Below are positions 6,078 to 12,075 of a DNA stretch of 12,075 bases, piece by piece (positions within the stretch are counted from its first letter, which is position 1; each line of letters begins with the position of its first letter). The notes below the pieces were generated by a model, which saw only the letters and a list, made by a program, of their open reading frames with translations, searched no databases and was not told the DNA's origin. Location: positions 20,666 through 32,740 of the forward strand of contig DIUH01000243.1 of NCBI GenBank assembly GCA_002428205.1, in the 5' to 3' direction. The translations under genes and the position numbers were made by a program. The DNA is from Planctomycetaceae bacterium UBA6163 (GTDB lineage Bacteria > Planctomycetota > Planctomycetia > Pirellulales > Pirellulaceae).

Positions 6078-8936
6078 ATGAAATCGATCTGGATGTTGAC
6101 CGCCGGAATGACATGGCAGATTCGATGCATGGTCGCTGTGCTGGCGATCGTTGCGGTCTCTCCACCGGTCCGCGCCGACCAACCGCTCGATCAAGCCGCT
6201 GCGGAAGAATTGTTTGTCCGCCGAGTTTGGCCGCTGCTCAGCGAACGCTGTTTAGCATGTCACGGCGCGAAAGACGACATTCAAGGCGGCTTGGACCTGC
6301 GATCGATTACCGCGATCAACGCCGGCGGCGATAGCGGCCAACCGGCGATCGATCACGACGATCCGCTGGCCAGTCCGATGCTAGCGGCGATCACCGATGG
6401 CGGCGACGGTTGGTCGCTGATGCCGCCCAAGGAATCCGAGCGACTTAGCGACGACCAAGTCCGGTCGATTCGTGATTGGATCGTCGGCGGATCGCCCTGG
6501 CCCAGCGAAGCGAGAATCGCCGAGATCAAAGCCGCCAATGCCGATCGTTGGGCATCGGAAGATGGAATCCTAGTAAAAACATCCGGCGGCCAATCGTTAT
6601 CATGGACCGATCGACGCTATCGCCCCGAATCGCTGTGGGCCTATCAACCCGTGGTGCGGCCCAGCATCACCGAAACCGGTTCCAAGGCGATCGATCGTTT
6701 GATTTCAGCTGCAATCCCCGAAGGCGTCGTCGTGGCAGCGCATGCCGATCGAGCGACGTTGATCCGCCGGGCGAGTTTTGATCTGACCGGCTTGCCGCCA
6801 ACGCCCGCTGAAGTCGTCGCGTTTATTAACGACCCAGACGGCGATGACCAAGCGTTCGCAAACCTGGTCGACCGCCTGTTGCAGTCGCCTCACTACGGCG
6901 AACGGATGGCCCAGCACTGGTTGGATGTGGTCCGCTATGCCGATTCTTCGGGACTGGCAAATGATTACGAACGCGGCAACGCCTGGCGTTATCGTGATTA
7001 TGTGGTCCGGTCATTCAACGAAGACAAATCTTATAACCAATTTGTCATCCAGCAGATCGCCGGTGATGAGCTCGATAGCGATGACCCCGAAGGAATCGTC
7101 GCGACCGGATTCTTACGCATGGGGCCATGGGAATTGACTTCGATGGAAGTCGCCAAAGTCGCTCGACAGCGGTTCCTCGATGATGTCACCAACAGCGTCG
7201 GTGAAACCTTTCTCGCCCATTCCTTACAATGTGCCAGGTGTCATGATCATAAGTTCGATCCGGTTCCGACCAGCGATTATTACGCGATCCAAGCGGTCTT
7301 TGCGACGACACAATTGGCCGAACGAAACGCTCCGTTCTCAAAACATGAAAACACGCAAGGGTTCGAACAACGCGCGTATCTGCTGAAACAACAGCAGCAA
7401 CATCAAGACACACTCGCACGGTTAGATCAACAATTGATGTTGTCGGCCCAAGCGTGGTTTGAAGAACAGGGGATCGATCCGTCGGCTTGGAACGCGGCGA
7501 CGAAAAAAATAAACGCTGGCGTCGGTTCAAGGTTCAATGCCGTGCGATCGGCAATGATGAAAGCGGGCATACCCGAAGATCAATTCCCACCAAAGGCTTA
7601 TGGTTTCAGTCCTGAGGATTATGGCAACGAACGGGTCGCTCGCAAAGGTTTAGAACGATTGAGTTGGGAACTCGAACGATACGAACCTTATGCGCTGTCA
7701 GTCTATAACGGTCGCACACCGGAACTCAAATCGGTGAACCGCCCGCTGCGAGTCCCCGAGGACCGTTTGACAAACGGCGAACTTGAAACGAGCAGTATCT
7801 TGATCGGCGGCGATCCGTTTTCGCCGGGCGAACCGGTATCGCCAGACGTGTTAAGCATGCTCAACGATGGCGAACCCTACCCGATCCCAAATGCGATCGA
7901 TGGTCGTCGCAGCGCGTTTGCACATTGGGTTGCCTCGGCCGAAAATCCTTTAACGACGCGCGCGATCGTCAATCGTGTTTGGATGTGGCACTTCGGCCAA
8001 GCGATCGCCGGCAACCCGAATAACTTCGGTTCCACCGGTGCCCCGCCGACGCATCCCGAATTGCTCGATTTTCTAGCTGCATCGCTAGTCGAAAACGGCT
8101 GGTCGATCAAGTCGCTGCACCGGGCGATCATGAACAGCGAAACCTATCGGCGCAGCAGCAAACATCCCGCGATCGACGCGCTGCGAAAGGCCGACCCGCT
8201 CGGCACCAGCTATGCGGTCTTTAAGCCGCGCCGCCTTTCGGCCGAAGAGATTCGCGACGCGATGTTAGTCGCCACCGGTGAACTCAATCGCACCCTAGGC
8301 GGGATTCCCAATCGGCCGGAAATCAATCTCGAAGCCGCCCTGCAACCTCGCCAGGTGATGGGGACCTTTGCATCGGCTTGGATACCCGATCCGTTGCCAC
8401 AACAACGCCATCGCAGGTCGCTCTATTCATTGAAACTGCGTGGGCTAGCGGATCCGGCACTGGAAGTCTTCAACACGCCTTCGCCAGATTTTTCTTGTGA
8501 ACGACGCGATTTGTCGACCGTCACACCGCAGGCGTTCACGCTGCTCAACGGCCAATCGACTCACAACCGCGCGTTAGCCTTGGCGGCCAAAGTCTTACAG
8601 GAGAACGATTCGAAAGAGGCTGCGATACGCATGATTTTTCAACAAACGATTTCGCGGTTACCCACGGCGGAGGAGACCGCGATTTGTATCAAGCACTGGC
8701 AGGACCTGCTGCCGATGGTTGACGCTGTCACGCCGACAAAAGCACCGCCGCGTGAAGTGCGACGCGACGCGGTAGAGGAGAACACGGGCGAAAAGTTTTC
8801 ATTCGTCGAACGGTTGTATGCTTATGATGATTTTGTGCCCGACTTGCGGCCCGAAGATGCCAATGCCAATGTTCGAGCGTTAGCAGATGTGTGCCTGGTG
8901 TTGCTCAATACCAATGAGTTTATCTATGTCTACTAG
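6078..8936 (+). CDS. Planctomycete cytochrome-c / DUF1549 / DUF1553 domain protein
   Basis: 952 residues. The N-terminus has a hydrophobic signal segment (about 17-32) with a likely cleavage after VRA at 31-33, so the mature protein is exported. Next comes a PSCyt1 (Planctomycete cytochrome C) domain about 40-142 with the haem motif CLACH at 58-62. DUF1549 (PSCyt2) spans about 203-412 and carries a second CxxCH, CARCH at 385-389. A Gln-rich probably coiled stretch follows at 436-456, then DUF1553 (PSD1) about 608-865 with the AIVNRVWMWHFG block. This architecture is typical of Planctomycetota, and such genes usually neighbour DUF1501 genes as here. The function is not established; degradation of complex polysaccharides in the periplasm, with electron transfer by the haems, has been proposed for these families. 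The start at 6078 keeps the whole signal; AGAAG upstream is a weak ribosome site. Confidence 0.93.
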   Translation: MKSIWMLTAGMTWQIRCMVAVLAIVAVSPPVRADQPLDQAAAEELFVRRVWPLLSERCLACHGAKDDIQGGLDLRSITAINAGGDSGQPAIDHDDPLASPMLAAITDGGDGWSLMPPKESERLSDDQVRSIRDWIVGGSPWPSEARIAEIKAANADRWASEDGILVKTSGGQSLSWTDRRYRPESLWAYQPVVRPSITETGSKAIDRLISAAIPEGVVVAAHADRATLIRRASFDLTGLPPTPAEVVAFINDPDGDDQAFANLVDRLLQSPHYGERMAQHWLDVVRYADSSGLANDYERGNAWRYRDYVVRSFNEDKSYNQFVIQQIAGDELDSDDPEGIVATGFLRMGPWELTSMEVAKVARQRFLDDVTNSVGETFLAHSLQCARCHDHKFDPVPTSDYYAIQAVFATTQLAERNAPFSKHENTQGFEQRAYLLKQQQQHQDTLARLDQQLMLSAQAWFEEQGIDPSAWNAATKKINAGVGSRFNAVRSAMMKAGIPEDQFPPKAYGFSPEDYGNERVARKGLERLSWELERYEPYALSVYNGRTPELKSVNRPLRVPEDRLTNGELETSSILIGGDPFSPGEPVSPDVLSMLNDGEPYPIPNAIDGRRSAFAHWVASAENPLTTRAIVNRVWMWHFGQAIAGNPNNFGSTGAPPTHPELLDFLAASLVENGWSIKSLHRAIMNSETYRRSSKHPAIDALRKADPLGTSYAVFKPRRLSAEEIRDAMLVATGELNRTLGGIPNRPEINLEAALQPRQVMGTFASAWIPDPLPQQRHRRSLYSLKLRGLADPALEVFNTPSPDFSCERRDLSTVTPQAFTLLNGQSTHNRALALAAKVLQENDSKEAAIRMIFQQTISRLPTAEETAICIKHWQDLLPMVDAVTPTKAPPREVRRDAVEENTGEKFSFVERLYAYDDFVPDLRPEDANANVRALADVCLVLLNTNEFIYVY

Positions 8937-10386
8937 AAACCCATTTCCGTGTGCCGGCGGACGCGCCTTGCATGCCCCGACACGACGCGAGTTTGTGTTC
9001 GGCTTGGGGACCAGTATCGGCAGCGTCGCGCTAACGTCGTTGCTGGCACAATCAACTTCGGCCAGCGAAAATACCAAGCCCGCACAACCGCCGTCGCCAC
9101 TAACCCCCAAACCGCCACATGTTTTGGCCAAGGCCAAACAATGTATTTTTTTGATGATGGAAGGGGGCCCCAGTCATATCGACACGTTCGACCCCAAGCC
9201 AAAGCTCGACGCGATGCATTTGCAAGAGTTTACGCGGCAAGGGGAACAAAAGTCGGCAATGGAAAGCGGCAAACGATACTATGTCCGCAGCCCCTTTCGA
9301 TTCCGCAAAGCTGGGCAATCGGGGGCTGACATGGCGGAAAATTGGCAGCACCTCGCCAGTGTCGCCGATGACCTCTGTTTCTTTCGCGGTTGTCAAGTCG
9401 ATAGCGTCAATCACCCGACCGCGATGTATCAGATGAATTGCGGCAACCGATTCGGAGGCGATCCGGGGATCGGCGCGTGGGTGACGTATGGCTTGGGATC
9501 GGAGAACGAGAACTTGCCAGGTTTTGTCGTCTTGCCCGAAGTCAGTTATCCGCAGGGCGGAGCGGCGAACTGGAGCAATGGATATTTACCCGCATCTTTT
9601 CAAGGAACACCGCTGAGGGCAAAAGGGTCGCCGATCTTGGACTTGGCGCCGCCCGATGGCATGACAGTCGATCGCCAGCGAAAGAATCTCGACCTATTGG
9701 CCAAATTGAATCAGTCGCATTTGCAGCAGCATCCTGACCACGACGAATTGGCTGCGAGAATCGACAGTTATGAATTAGCGTTTCGGATGCAAATGCAAGT
9801 GCCCGAAGTTTTGGACCTGTCGCAGGAAGACGCTAAGACGCAAGCGATGTATGGGATCGGCAACGATGCCACGGACGCGTTTGGTCGCAAATGTTTGCTC
9901 GCTCGTAAGCTAGTAGAAAAAGGAGTACGTTTCATCCAGCTTTATAATGGCACATGGGACAGCCACGACTATATCGAGCGGGCGCATGGAAATTTGGTCC
10001 ACGGCGTTGATCAACCGATCGCCGCGTTGATCGCTGATCTTAAACGTCGCGGGTTGCTCGAAAGCACCCTGGTCGTTTGGTGTGGTGAGTTTGGCCGCAC
10101 GCCTGATAACGGTGTCCGAGGCGGAACGGCTTACGGTCGCGACCACAACCCGAACGCGATGACGATTTGGATGGCTGGCGGAGGCGTCAACGCGGGCCAC
10201 ACGATCGGCGCGACCGATGAATTGGGCATGACAGCGGTCGAAGGGGTTGCGCATGTGAGAGACTTTCACGTCACCCTGCTGCGGTTGCTCGGCTTAGATG
10301 ACAACCGATTAACTTTTTATCACGCCGGACGCTTCAAGCAACTGAGCCAATTCGGTGGAAGGGTGATCGAAGATTTGATTGCTTGA
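8926..10386 (+). CDS. DUF1501 domain protein with Tat signal
   Basis: 486 residues from ATG 8926. An ATG at 8914 and the open frame back to 8887 are alternatives. The N-terminus carries a twin-arginine motif, TRREFVF at 19-25, followed by a hydrophobic stretch to about 40 and SAS near 45-47, so export by the Tat route is expected. The body is a DUF1501 protein, related to alkaline phosphatase/sulfatase-fold enzymes. MMEGGPSHIDTFDPK at 77-91 is the first conserved block, WDSHDY at 344-349 a middle one, WCGEFGRTP at 385-393 and GRDHNPNAM at 404-412 the late ones. Its start overlaps the end of the DUF1549/DUF1553 gene by 11 bp with no ribosome site of its own, indicating translational coupling. 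The two products probably work together outside the cytoplasm; the substrate is unknown. Confidence 0.92.
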   Translation: MSTRNPFPCAGGRALHAPTRREFVFGLGTSIGSVALTSLLAQSTSASENTKPAQPPSPLTPKPPHVLAKAKQCIFLMMEGGPSHIDTFDPKPKLDAMHLQEFTRQGEQKSAMESGKRYYVRSPFRFRKAGQSGADMAENWQHLASVADDLCFFRGCQVDSVNHPTAMYQMNCGNRFGGDPGIGAWVTYGLGSENENLPGFVVLPEVSYPQGGAANWSNGYLPASFQGTPLRAKGSPILDLAPPDGMTVDRQRKNLDLLAKLNQSHLQQHPDHDELAARIDSYELAFRMQMQVPEVLDLSQEDAKTQAMYGIGNDATDAFGRKCLLARKLVEKGVRFIQLYNGTWDSHDYIERAHGNLVHGVDQPIAALIADLKRRGLLESTLVVWCGEFGRTPDNGVRGGTAYGRDHNPNAMTIWMAGGGVNAGHTIGATDELGMTAVEGVAHVRDFHVTLLRLLGLDDNRLTFYHAGRFKQLSQFGGRVIEDLIA

Positions 10387-10476
10387 GAAGCGTGCGGGAA
10401 ATAATGTCTCAAACCTAATGTCAACAAATGGTGGATGGCACCAACTGAAGTATCGAGATCGGCACGGCTGTAGAGA

Positions 10477-10502
10477 GTAGCACGGCTGTCCCCAGCCGTG
10501 CT
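10477..10502 (+). repeat. REP-like hairpin, CACGGCTG arm type
   Basis: GTAG foot at 10477-10480, arm CACGGCTG at 10481-10488, loop TCCC at 10489-10492 and the complementary arm from 10493. Including the last two foot bases the stem is 10 perfect pairs. A partial copy of the arm, GCACGGCTG followed by TAG, lies just upstream at 10462-10473. Foot and loop match the other hairpins in this region while the arm is different. Confidence 0.75.
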
Positions 10503-10508
10503 GAAAGC

Positions 10509-10532
10509 AATCCGTCTGTCCTCAGCCGTTTG
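10509..10532 (+). repeat. Degenerate REP-like hairpin
   Basis: A TCCT loop at 10519-10522 is flanked by arms ending TCTG and starting CAGC. Several pairs survive next to the loop, but mismatches interrupt the stem and the GTAG foot is missing. It looks like a decayed copy of the CACGGCTG-type element immediately upstream. Confidence 0.4.
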
Positions 10533-10554
10533 CCCAGCCCTTTTTCCAAACCCA

Positions 10555-10578
10555 AGCGATTGAGGACAATCGCTCTAC
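10555..10578 (-). repeat. REP-like hairpin, AGCGATTG arm type
   Basis: Reading the minus strand: GTAG foot (CTAC at 10575-10578 on plus), arm AGCGATTG, loop TCCT, complementary arm, all perfect over 8 pairs. Same design as the other elements with a third arm sequence. A half copy (GTAG then CGATTGAG) is found on the plus strand at 10632-10643. Confidence 0.7.
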
Positions 10579-10611
10579 ACTTGCCCTTGGCTCGTACCAG
10601 TGTTCGAACGA

Positions 10612-10635
10612 CTACGGCTTTCGGGGTTGCCGTAG
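10612..10635. repeat. Inverted repeat with GTAG at its outer ends
   Basis: CTACGGC at 10612-10618 pairs with GCCGTAG at 10629-10635 around a 10-nt loop. The GTAG tetramer is placed differently from the standard REP foot, so this may be the junction of two truncated elements rather than a functional unit. Confidence 0.4.
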
Positions 10636-10644
10636 CGATTGAGT

Positions 10645-10670
10645 GTAGAACAATTGTCCTCAATTGTTCT
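10645..10670 (+). repeat. REP-like hairpin, AACAATTG arm type (copy A)
   Basis: GTAG at 10645-10648, arm AACAATTG at 10649-10656, loop TCCT at 10657-10660, complementary arm at 10661-10668 and two further pairs with the foot. Identical over 25 bp (10645-10669) to the element at 11505-11529 on the other side of the RAYT gene. It faces the reversed copy at 10711-10735, so the two form a BIME-like pair. Confidence 0.8.
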
Positions 10671-10684
10671 GCACAGCGATGGAA

Positions 10685-10700
10685 GCGTCTAGCGAGACGC
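10685..10700. repeat. Short hairpin between the paired REP copies
   Basis: GCGTCT at 10685-10690 and AGACGC at 10695-10700 form a 6-bp stem with an AGCG loop in the spacer of the A/B pair. It lacks the GTAG foot and TCCY loop. It may be the linker of the BIME-like unit, but the downstream pair has no equivalent. Confidence 0.4.
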
Positions 10701-10710
10701 CGGAACGCCG

Positions 10711-10735
10711 GAACAATTGGGGACAATTGTTCTAC
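10711..10735 (-). repeat. REP-like hairpin, AACAATTG arm type (copy B, reversed)
   Basis: On the minus strand: GTAG foot (CTAC at 10732-10735), arm AACAATTG, loop TCCC, complementary arm, then one extra pair. The 32 bp at 10707-10738 are identical to 11560-11591 downstream of the RAYT gene and in the same orientation. It lies about 40 bp before the RAYT start, within its likely promoter region. Confidence 0.8.
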
Positions 10736-10763
10736 ATTGGTGGCCGAGCGGTGCCGCTTGCCC

Positions 10764-10769
10764 TACAAT
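10764..10769 (+). promoter_or_regulatory. Possible -10 box of the RAYT gene
   Basis: TACAAT is five of six to the TATAAT consensus. TGGCCG at 10741-10746 is a poor -35 at the right 17-nt spacing. Transcription would begin close to the ATG at 10777, giving a leaderless or nearly leaderless message. The -10 is the only good element, so this is tentative. Confidence 0.3.
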
Positions 10770-10776
10770 GGGGTCC

Positions 10777-11472
10777 ATGACCGACCCGAAACACGAGGTG
10801 ATTTTCCATGGCCTGGATCCCCAGGCGGAGGTCGAGATCACCAACCGCAATCTGCCTCATTGGTTTCAAATCGATGCCACGATTTTTGTGACATTTCGAA
10901 CCGCTGATTCTATCCCCCGTGAAGTCCGTTTGCGCTGGCAACGCGAACTCGAAGATTGGCTTGTTATCCGTAAGCTGCCGATCGAGTTAGCCACTTCAAC
11001 CGTCAATCAAAGACTCCCCAATCACGACTCTTTGATTAAAACACTGTCGGCCCGGGAGCAGTCAGAGTTTCGTAAAGGGAGCGACCGAATTTTTCATCGT
11101 TCACTCGATGATTGCCACGGTGCTTGCCCTTTCAAAAATCCTGATCTAGCCAGAATCGTTGGTGACGCAATCAGGCATGGCAACGAGGACCGATACGACC
11201 TGGACAGTTTTGTAGTGATGCCCAATCACGTGCATGCTCTCGTCCAATTTCGGCAGGAAGGTGGGCTGGAGATAATCAGTCAAAGCTGGATGCGGTATTC
11301 ATCGCGGTTGATCAACAAAGCGATTGGGCGATCCGGCCCGCTATGGCAACCCGAGCCGTTTGATCATATCGTCAGAAGTGTCGATCAATTTACCTACTTG
11401 CGAAAATACATCGCCAACAATCCGAAAAAGGCCAAGCTCCCAGAAGGTGAGTATTTATTTTGGCAAAGGTAG
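10777..11472 (+). CDS. REP-associated tyrosine transposase (RAYT; Y1/HUH, IS200-like)
   Basis: 231 residues from ATG 10777. ATG 10768 and a TTG further upstream inside REP copy B are less likely starts. This is a single-domain Y1 HUH nuclease: the metal-binding HUH motif is in VVMPNHVHALV (His151, His153), and WQPEPFDHIVR at 190-200 and YLRKYIANNP at 207-216 form the C-terminal signature. The nucleophile is probably Tyr211 by analogy with YIxxNP of the family; Tyr207 is the alternative. RAYTs cut single-stranded DNA at REP hairpins next to a GTAG tetramer and are thought to spread REPs while being non-mobile themselves. Here REP-like hairpins flank the gene on both sides, and the stop codon TAG (11470-11472) is part of the GTAG foot of the next hairpin. 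All expected catalytic residues are present, so the enzyme looks intact. Confidence 0.92.
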   Translation: MTDPKHEVIFHGLDPQAEVEITNRNLPHWFQIDATIFVTFRTADSIPREVRLRWQRELEDWLVIRKLPIELATSTVNQRLPNHDSLIKTLSAREQSEFRKGSDRIFHRSLDDCHGACPFKNPDLARIVGDAIRHGNEDRYDLDSFVVMPNHVHALVQFRQEGGLEIISQSWMRYSSRLINKAIGRSGPLWQPEPFDHIVRSVDQFTYLRKYIANNPKKAKLPEGEYLFWQR

Positions 11473-11494
11473 AACAATTGTCCCCAATTGGTTC
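11469..11494 (+). repeat. REP-like hairpin overlapping the RAYT stop (copy C)
   Basis: GTAG at 11469-11472, arm AACAATTG at 11473-11480, loop TCCC at 11481-11484, then CAATTG followed by an extra G before GTTC. The inserted G breaks the perfect pairing of the outer stem. The TAG of the foot is the in-frame stop of the RAYT gene. Confidence 0.75.
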
Positions 11495-11504
11495 TTCGAA
11501 CAGC

Positions 11505-11529
11505 GTAGAACAATTGTCCTCAATTGTTC
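11505..11529 (+). repeat. REP-like hairpin, AACAATTG arm type (copy D)
   Basis: GTAG at 11505-11508, arm AACAATTG, loop TCCT at 11517-11520 and complementary arm to 11528. Identical to copy A over 25 bp. With copy E it forms a second BIME-like convergent pair. Confidence 0.8.
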
Positions 11530-11563
11530 AGTACCCGAGTTTGAAACTATCATCGATATGCCG

Positions 11564-11588
11564 GAACAATTGGGGACAATTGTTCTAC
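11564..11588 (-). repeat. REP-like hairpin, AACAATTG arm type (copy E, reversed)
   Basis: Reversed element with CTAC at 11585-11588, loop TCCC on the minus strand and 8-bp arms. It is part of the 32-bp exact direct repeat with copy B. It lies between the plus-strand RAYT gene and the minus-strand gene ending at 11713, so its transcript hairpin could also help termination. Confidence 0.8.
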
Positions 11589-11613
11589 ATTCGCCAGCAG
11601 TTGAAATGGTTCG

Positions 11614-11697
11614 GTCACTCTGCTGCGGTTGCTCGGTTTAGATGACAACCGATTAACTTTCTATCAAGCCGGACACTTGTTTCCCGCACAGTGCTGA
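11614..11697 (+). pseudogene. Fragment of a DUF1501 gene 3' end
   Basis: Positions 11614-11678 match 10270-10334 of the intact DUF1501 gene with no gaps; I count 60 of 65 identical. The frame reads VTLLRLLGLDDNRLTFYQAG, then LFPAQC-like residues after a His, and ends in TGA at 11695-11697. Four of the five differences fall at third codon positions (one of them changes His to Gln) and the fifth changes Arg to His. Similarity stops sharply at both ends and a TGA lies just upstream in frame (11602-11604), so this is a non-functional remnant. Confidence 0.8.
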
Positions 11698-11712
11698 GCG
11701 GCCAGGGAGCGG

Positions 11713-12075
11713 TCAGTAAGCACGATGGTTAACGAAATTGCCGATCAGGTTGCTTTGGCTGGTGTTGATTTTTTGGTTGATGCCGCCCTGCATGATTTCG
11801 AGATGCGGATTGACGACGCGTGTGTTGACGTGAGCGCGATTGGCCATCGCCTGCATCGCGGCGACTTGTTGCATTTGGGAGTAATGCATCATCATTTGTT
11901 GCTGGGCCAGAATGTTGTGATGATACATCAACTGCATCTGCTGGACCTGAGCTTCCTTTTGGACCCGTTGACGCTCACGATACTGCTGAAGCCGCGCACT
12001 GCGATCGGCATCGCGTTCGGCTTTGCGAAGATAGTTGGCTCGTAAGCGCTCCAGTTCCAGCAGTTCGGCTTGGGA
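11713..12075 (-). CDS. Gln/Met-rich coiled-coil protein, C-terminal fragment
   Basis: The minus-strand frame is open from the right edge to the TGA at 11713-11715, giving the last 120 residues of a protein that starts outside the window. The visible part begins with a charged, heptad-like region (AELLELERLRANYLRKAERD and further Arg/Gln/Glu-rich sequence, about 45 residues). It continues into a Gln/Met/His-rich stretch with QQQMMMHYSQMQQ and ends in a polar tail. No known domain is recognisable. The composition suggests a coiled-coil or low-complexity structural protein. The overlapping plus-strand frame from 11725 is Leu/His/Asp-rich and looks like the mirror of this one. The function is unknown. 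Confidence 0.65.
   Translation of the reverse strand, partial: SQAELLELERLRANYLRKAERDADRSARLQQYRERQRVQKEAQVQQMQLMYHHNILAQQQMMMHYSQMQQVAAMQAMANRAHVNTRVVNPHLEIMQGGINQKINTSQSNLIGNFVNHRAY

Larger units (their letters stand above)
10387..10776. other. 390-bp non-coding region carrying the upstream REP cluster
   Basis: Between the DUF1501 stop and the RAYT start there is no credible gene; open frames here run through palindromes. From 10387 to about 10460 I see nothing recognisable apart from a 10-mer, GTGCGGGAAA at 10392-10401, that recurs inverted at 11680-11689. From 10477 to 10738 the region is packed with hairpins of the GTAG type, listed separately. Confidence 0.7.

Noticed and set aside
10477..11591. 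CRISPR array
   Set aside because: The repeats are palindromic, occur in both orientations at irregular distances, differ in arm sequence and are separated by a gene. This is a REP/BIME pattern, and no cas gene is present.
11460..11645. Plus-strand short frames across the downstream REP cluster
   Set aside because: Their translations are mostly read-through of the palindromes (repeated EQLSPI- or RTIVLN-like words) and have no gene character.
10387..11697. A complete insertion sequence or composite transposon
   Set aside because: I found no flanking target duplication or long terminal inverted repeat. The transposase is of the RAYT type, which is usually immobile, so I annotate the gene and its repeats instead.
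11725..12045. Plus-strand 106-codon frame near the right edge
   Set aside because: Its Leu/His/Asp-rich translation mirrors the minus-strand Gln/Met/Lys-rich frame, which is open to the window edge and has a coherent coiled-coil composition. The minus-strand reading is preferred.
1..12075. Apparent abundance of CGATCG words across all genes
   Set aside because: It is visible on reading but occurs in coding regions generally and fits codon bias of this lineage. Without a counted expectation I do not treat it as a signal.

Overview
The window looks like a chromosomal segment of a planctomycete, probably Pirellulaceae (Rhodopirellula-like). The main reason is the pair of adjacent genes at 6078-10386, a DUF1549/DUF1553 protein with a cytochrome-c haem motif followed by a Tat-exported DUF1501 protein. 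This pair is expanded in Planctomycetota and close relatives. Weak or absent Shine-Dalgarno sequences, moderately high GC and frequent CGATCG words fit the same group.

Region 1 (1-4925, all minus strand): read in the direction of transcription, a GAF-domain sigma-54 activator overlaps an alpha/beta-hydrolase esterase by an ATGA junction. After a 222-bp gap come a ketoacyl-ACP synthase III (FabH-like), a YqgE/AlgH protein and, 3 bp further on, the start of a metallophosphoesterase that runs off the left edge.

Region 2 (4926-6003): a divergent intergenic region precedes the enoyl-ACP reductase fabI on the plus strand. It contains a plausible -24/-12 (sigma-54) promoter facing fabI, with the sigma-54 activator gene on the other side. 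fabI ends in a strong hairpin terminator. FabI, the KAS III and the esterase suggest a fatty-acid or lipid theme.

Region 3 (6078-10386, plus): the DUF1549/DUF1553 and DUF1501 genes overlap and are probably co-translated. Both products carry export signals. This looks like a surface or periplasmic polymer-degradation module of unknown substrate.

Region 4 (10387-11697): this is the most unusual part. It holds a REP-associated tyrosine transposase (RAYT, Y1/HUH type) flanked on both sides by REP-like hairpins. Each intact hairpin has a GTAG foot, an 8-nt arm ending in TG, a TCCC or TCCT loop and the complementary arm. Three different arm sequences occur while foot and loop stay fixed. The RAYT stop codon is the TAG of a REP foot. 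Just beyond the second REP cluster lies a 65-bp broken copy of the 3' end of the upstream DUF1501 gene, so the locus has been rearranged.

Region 5 (11713-12075, minus): the C-terminal end of a Gln/Met-rich coiled-coil protein that starts outside the window. I saw no tRNA, rRNA or CRISPR array.
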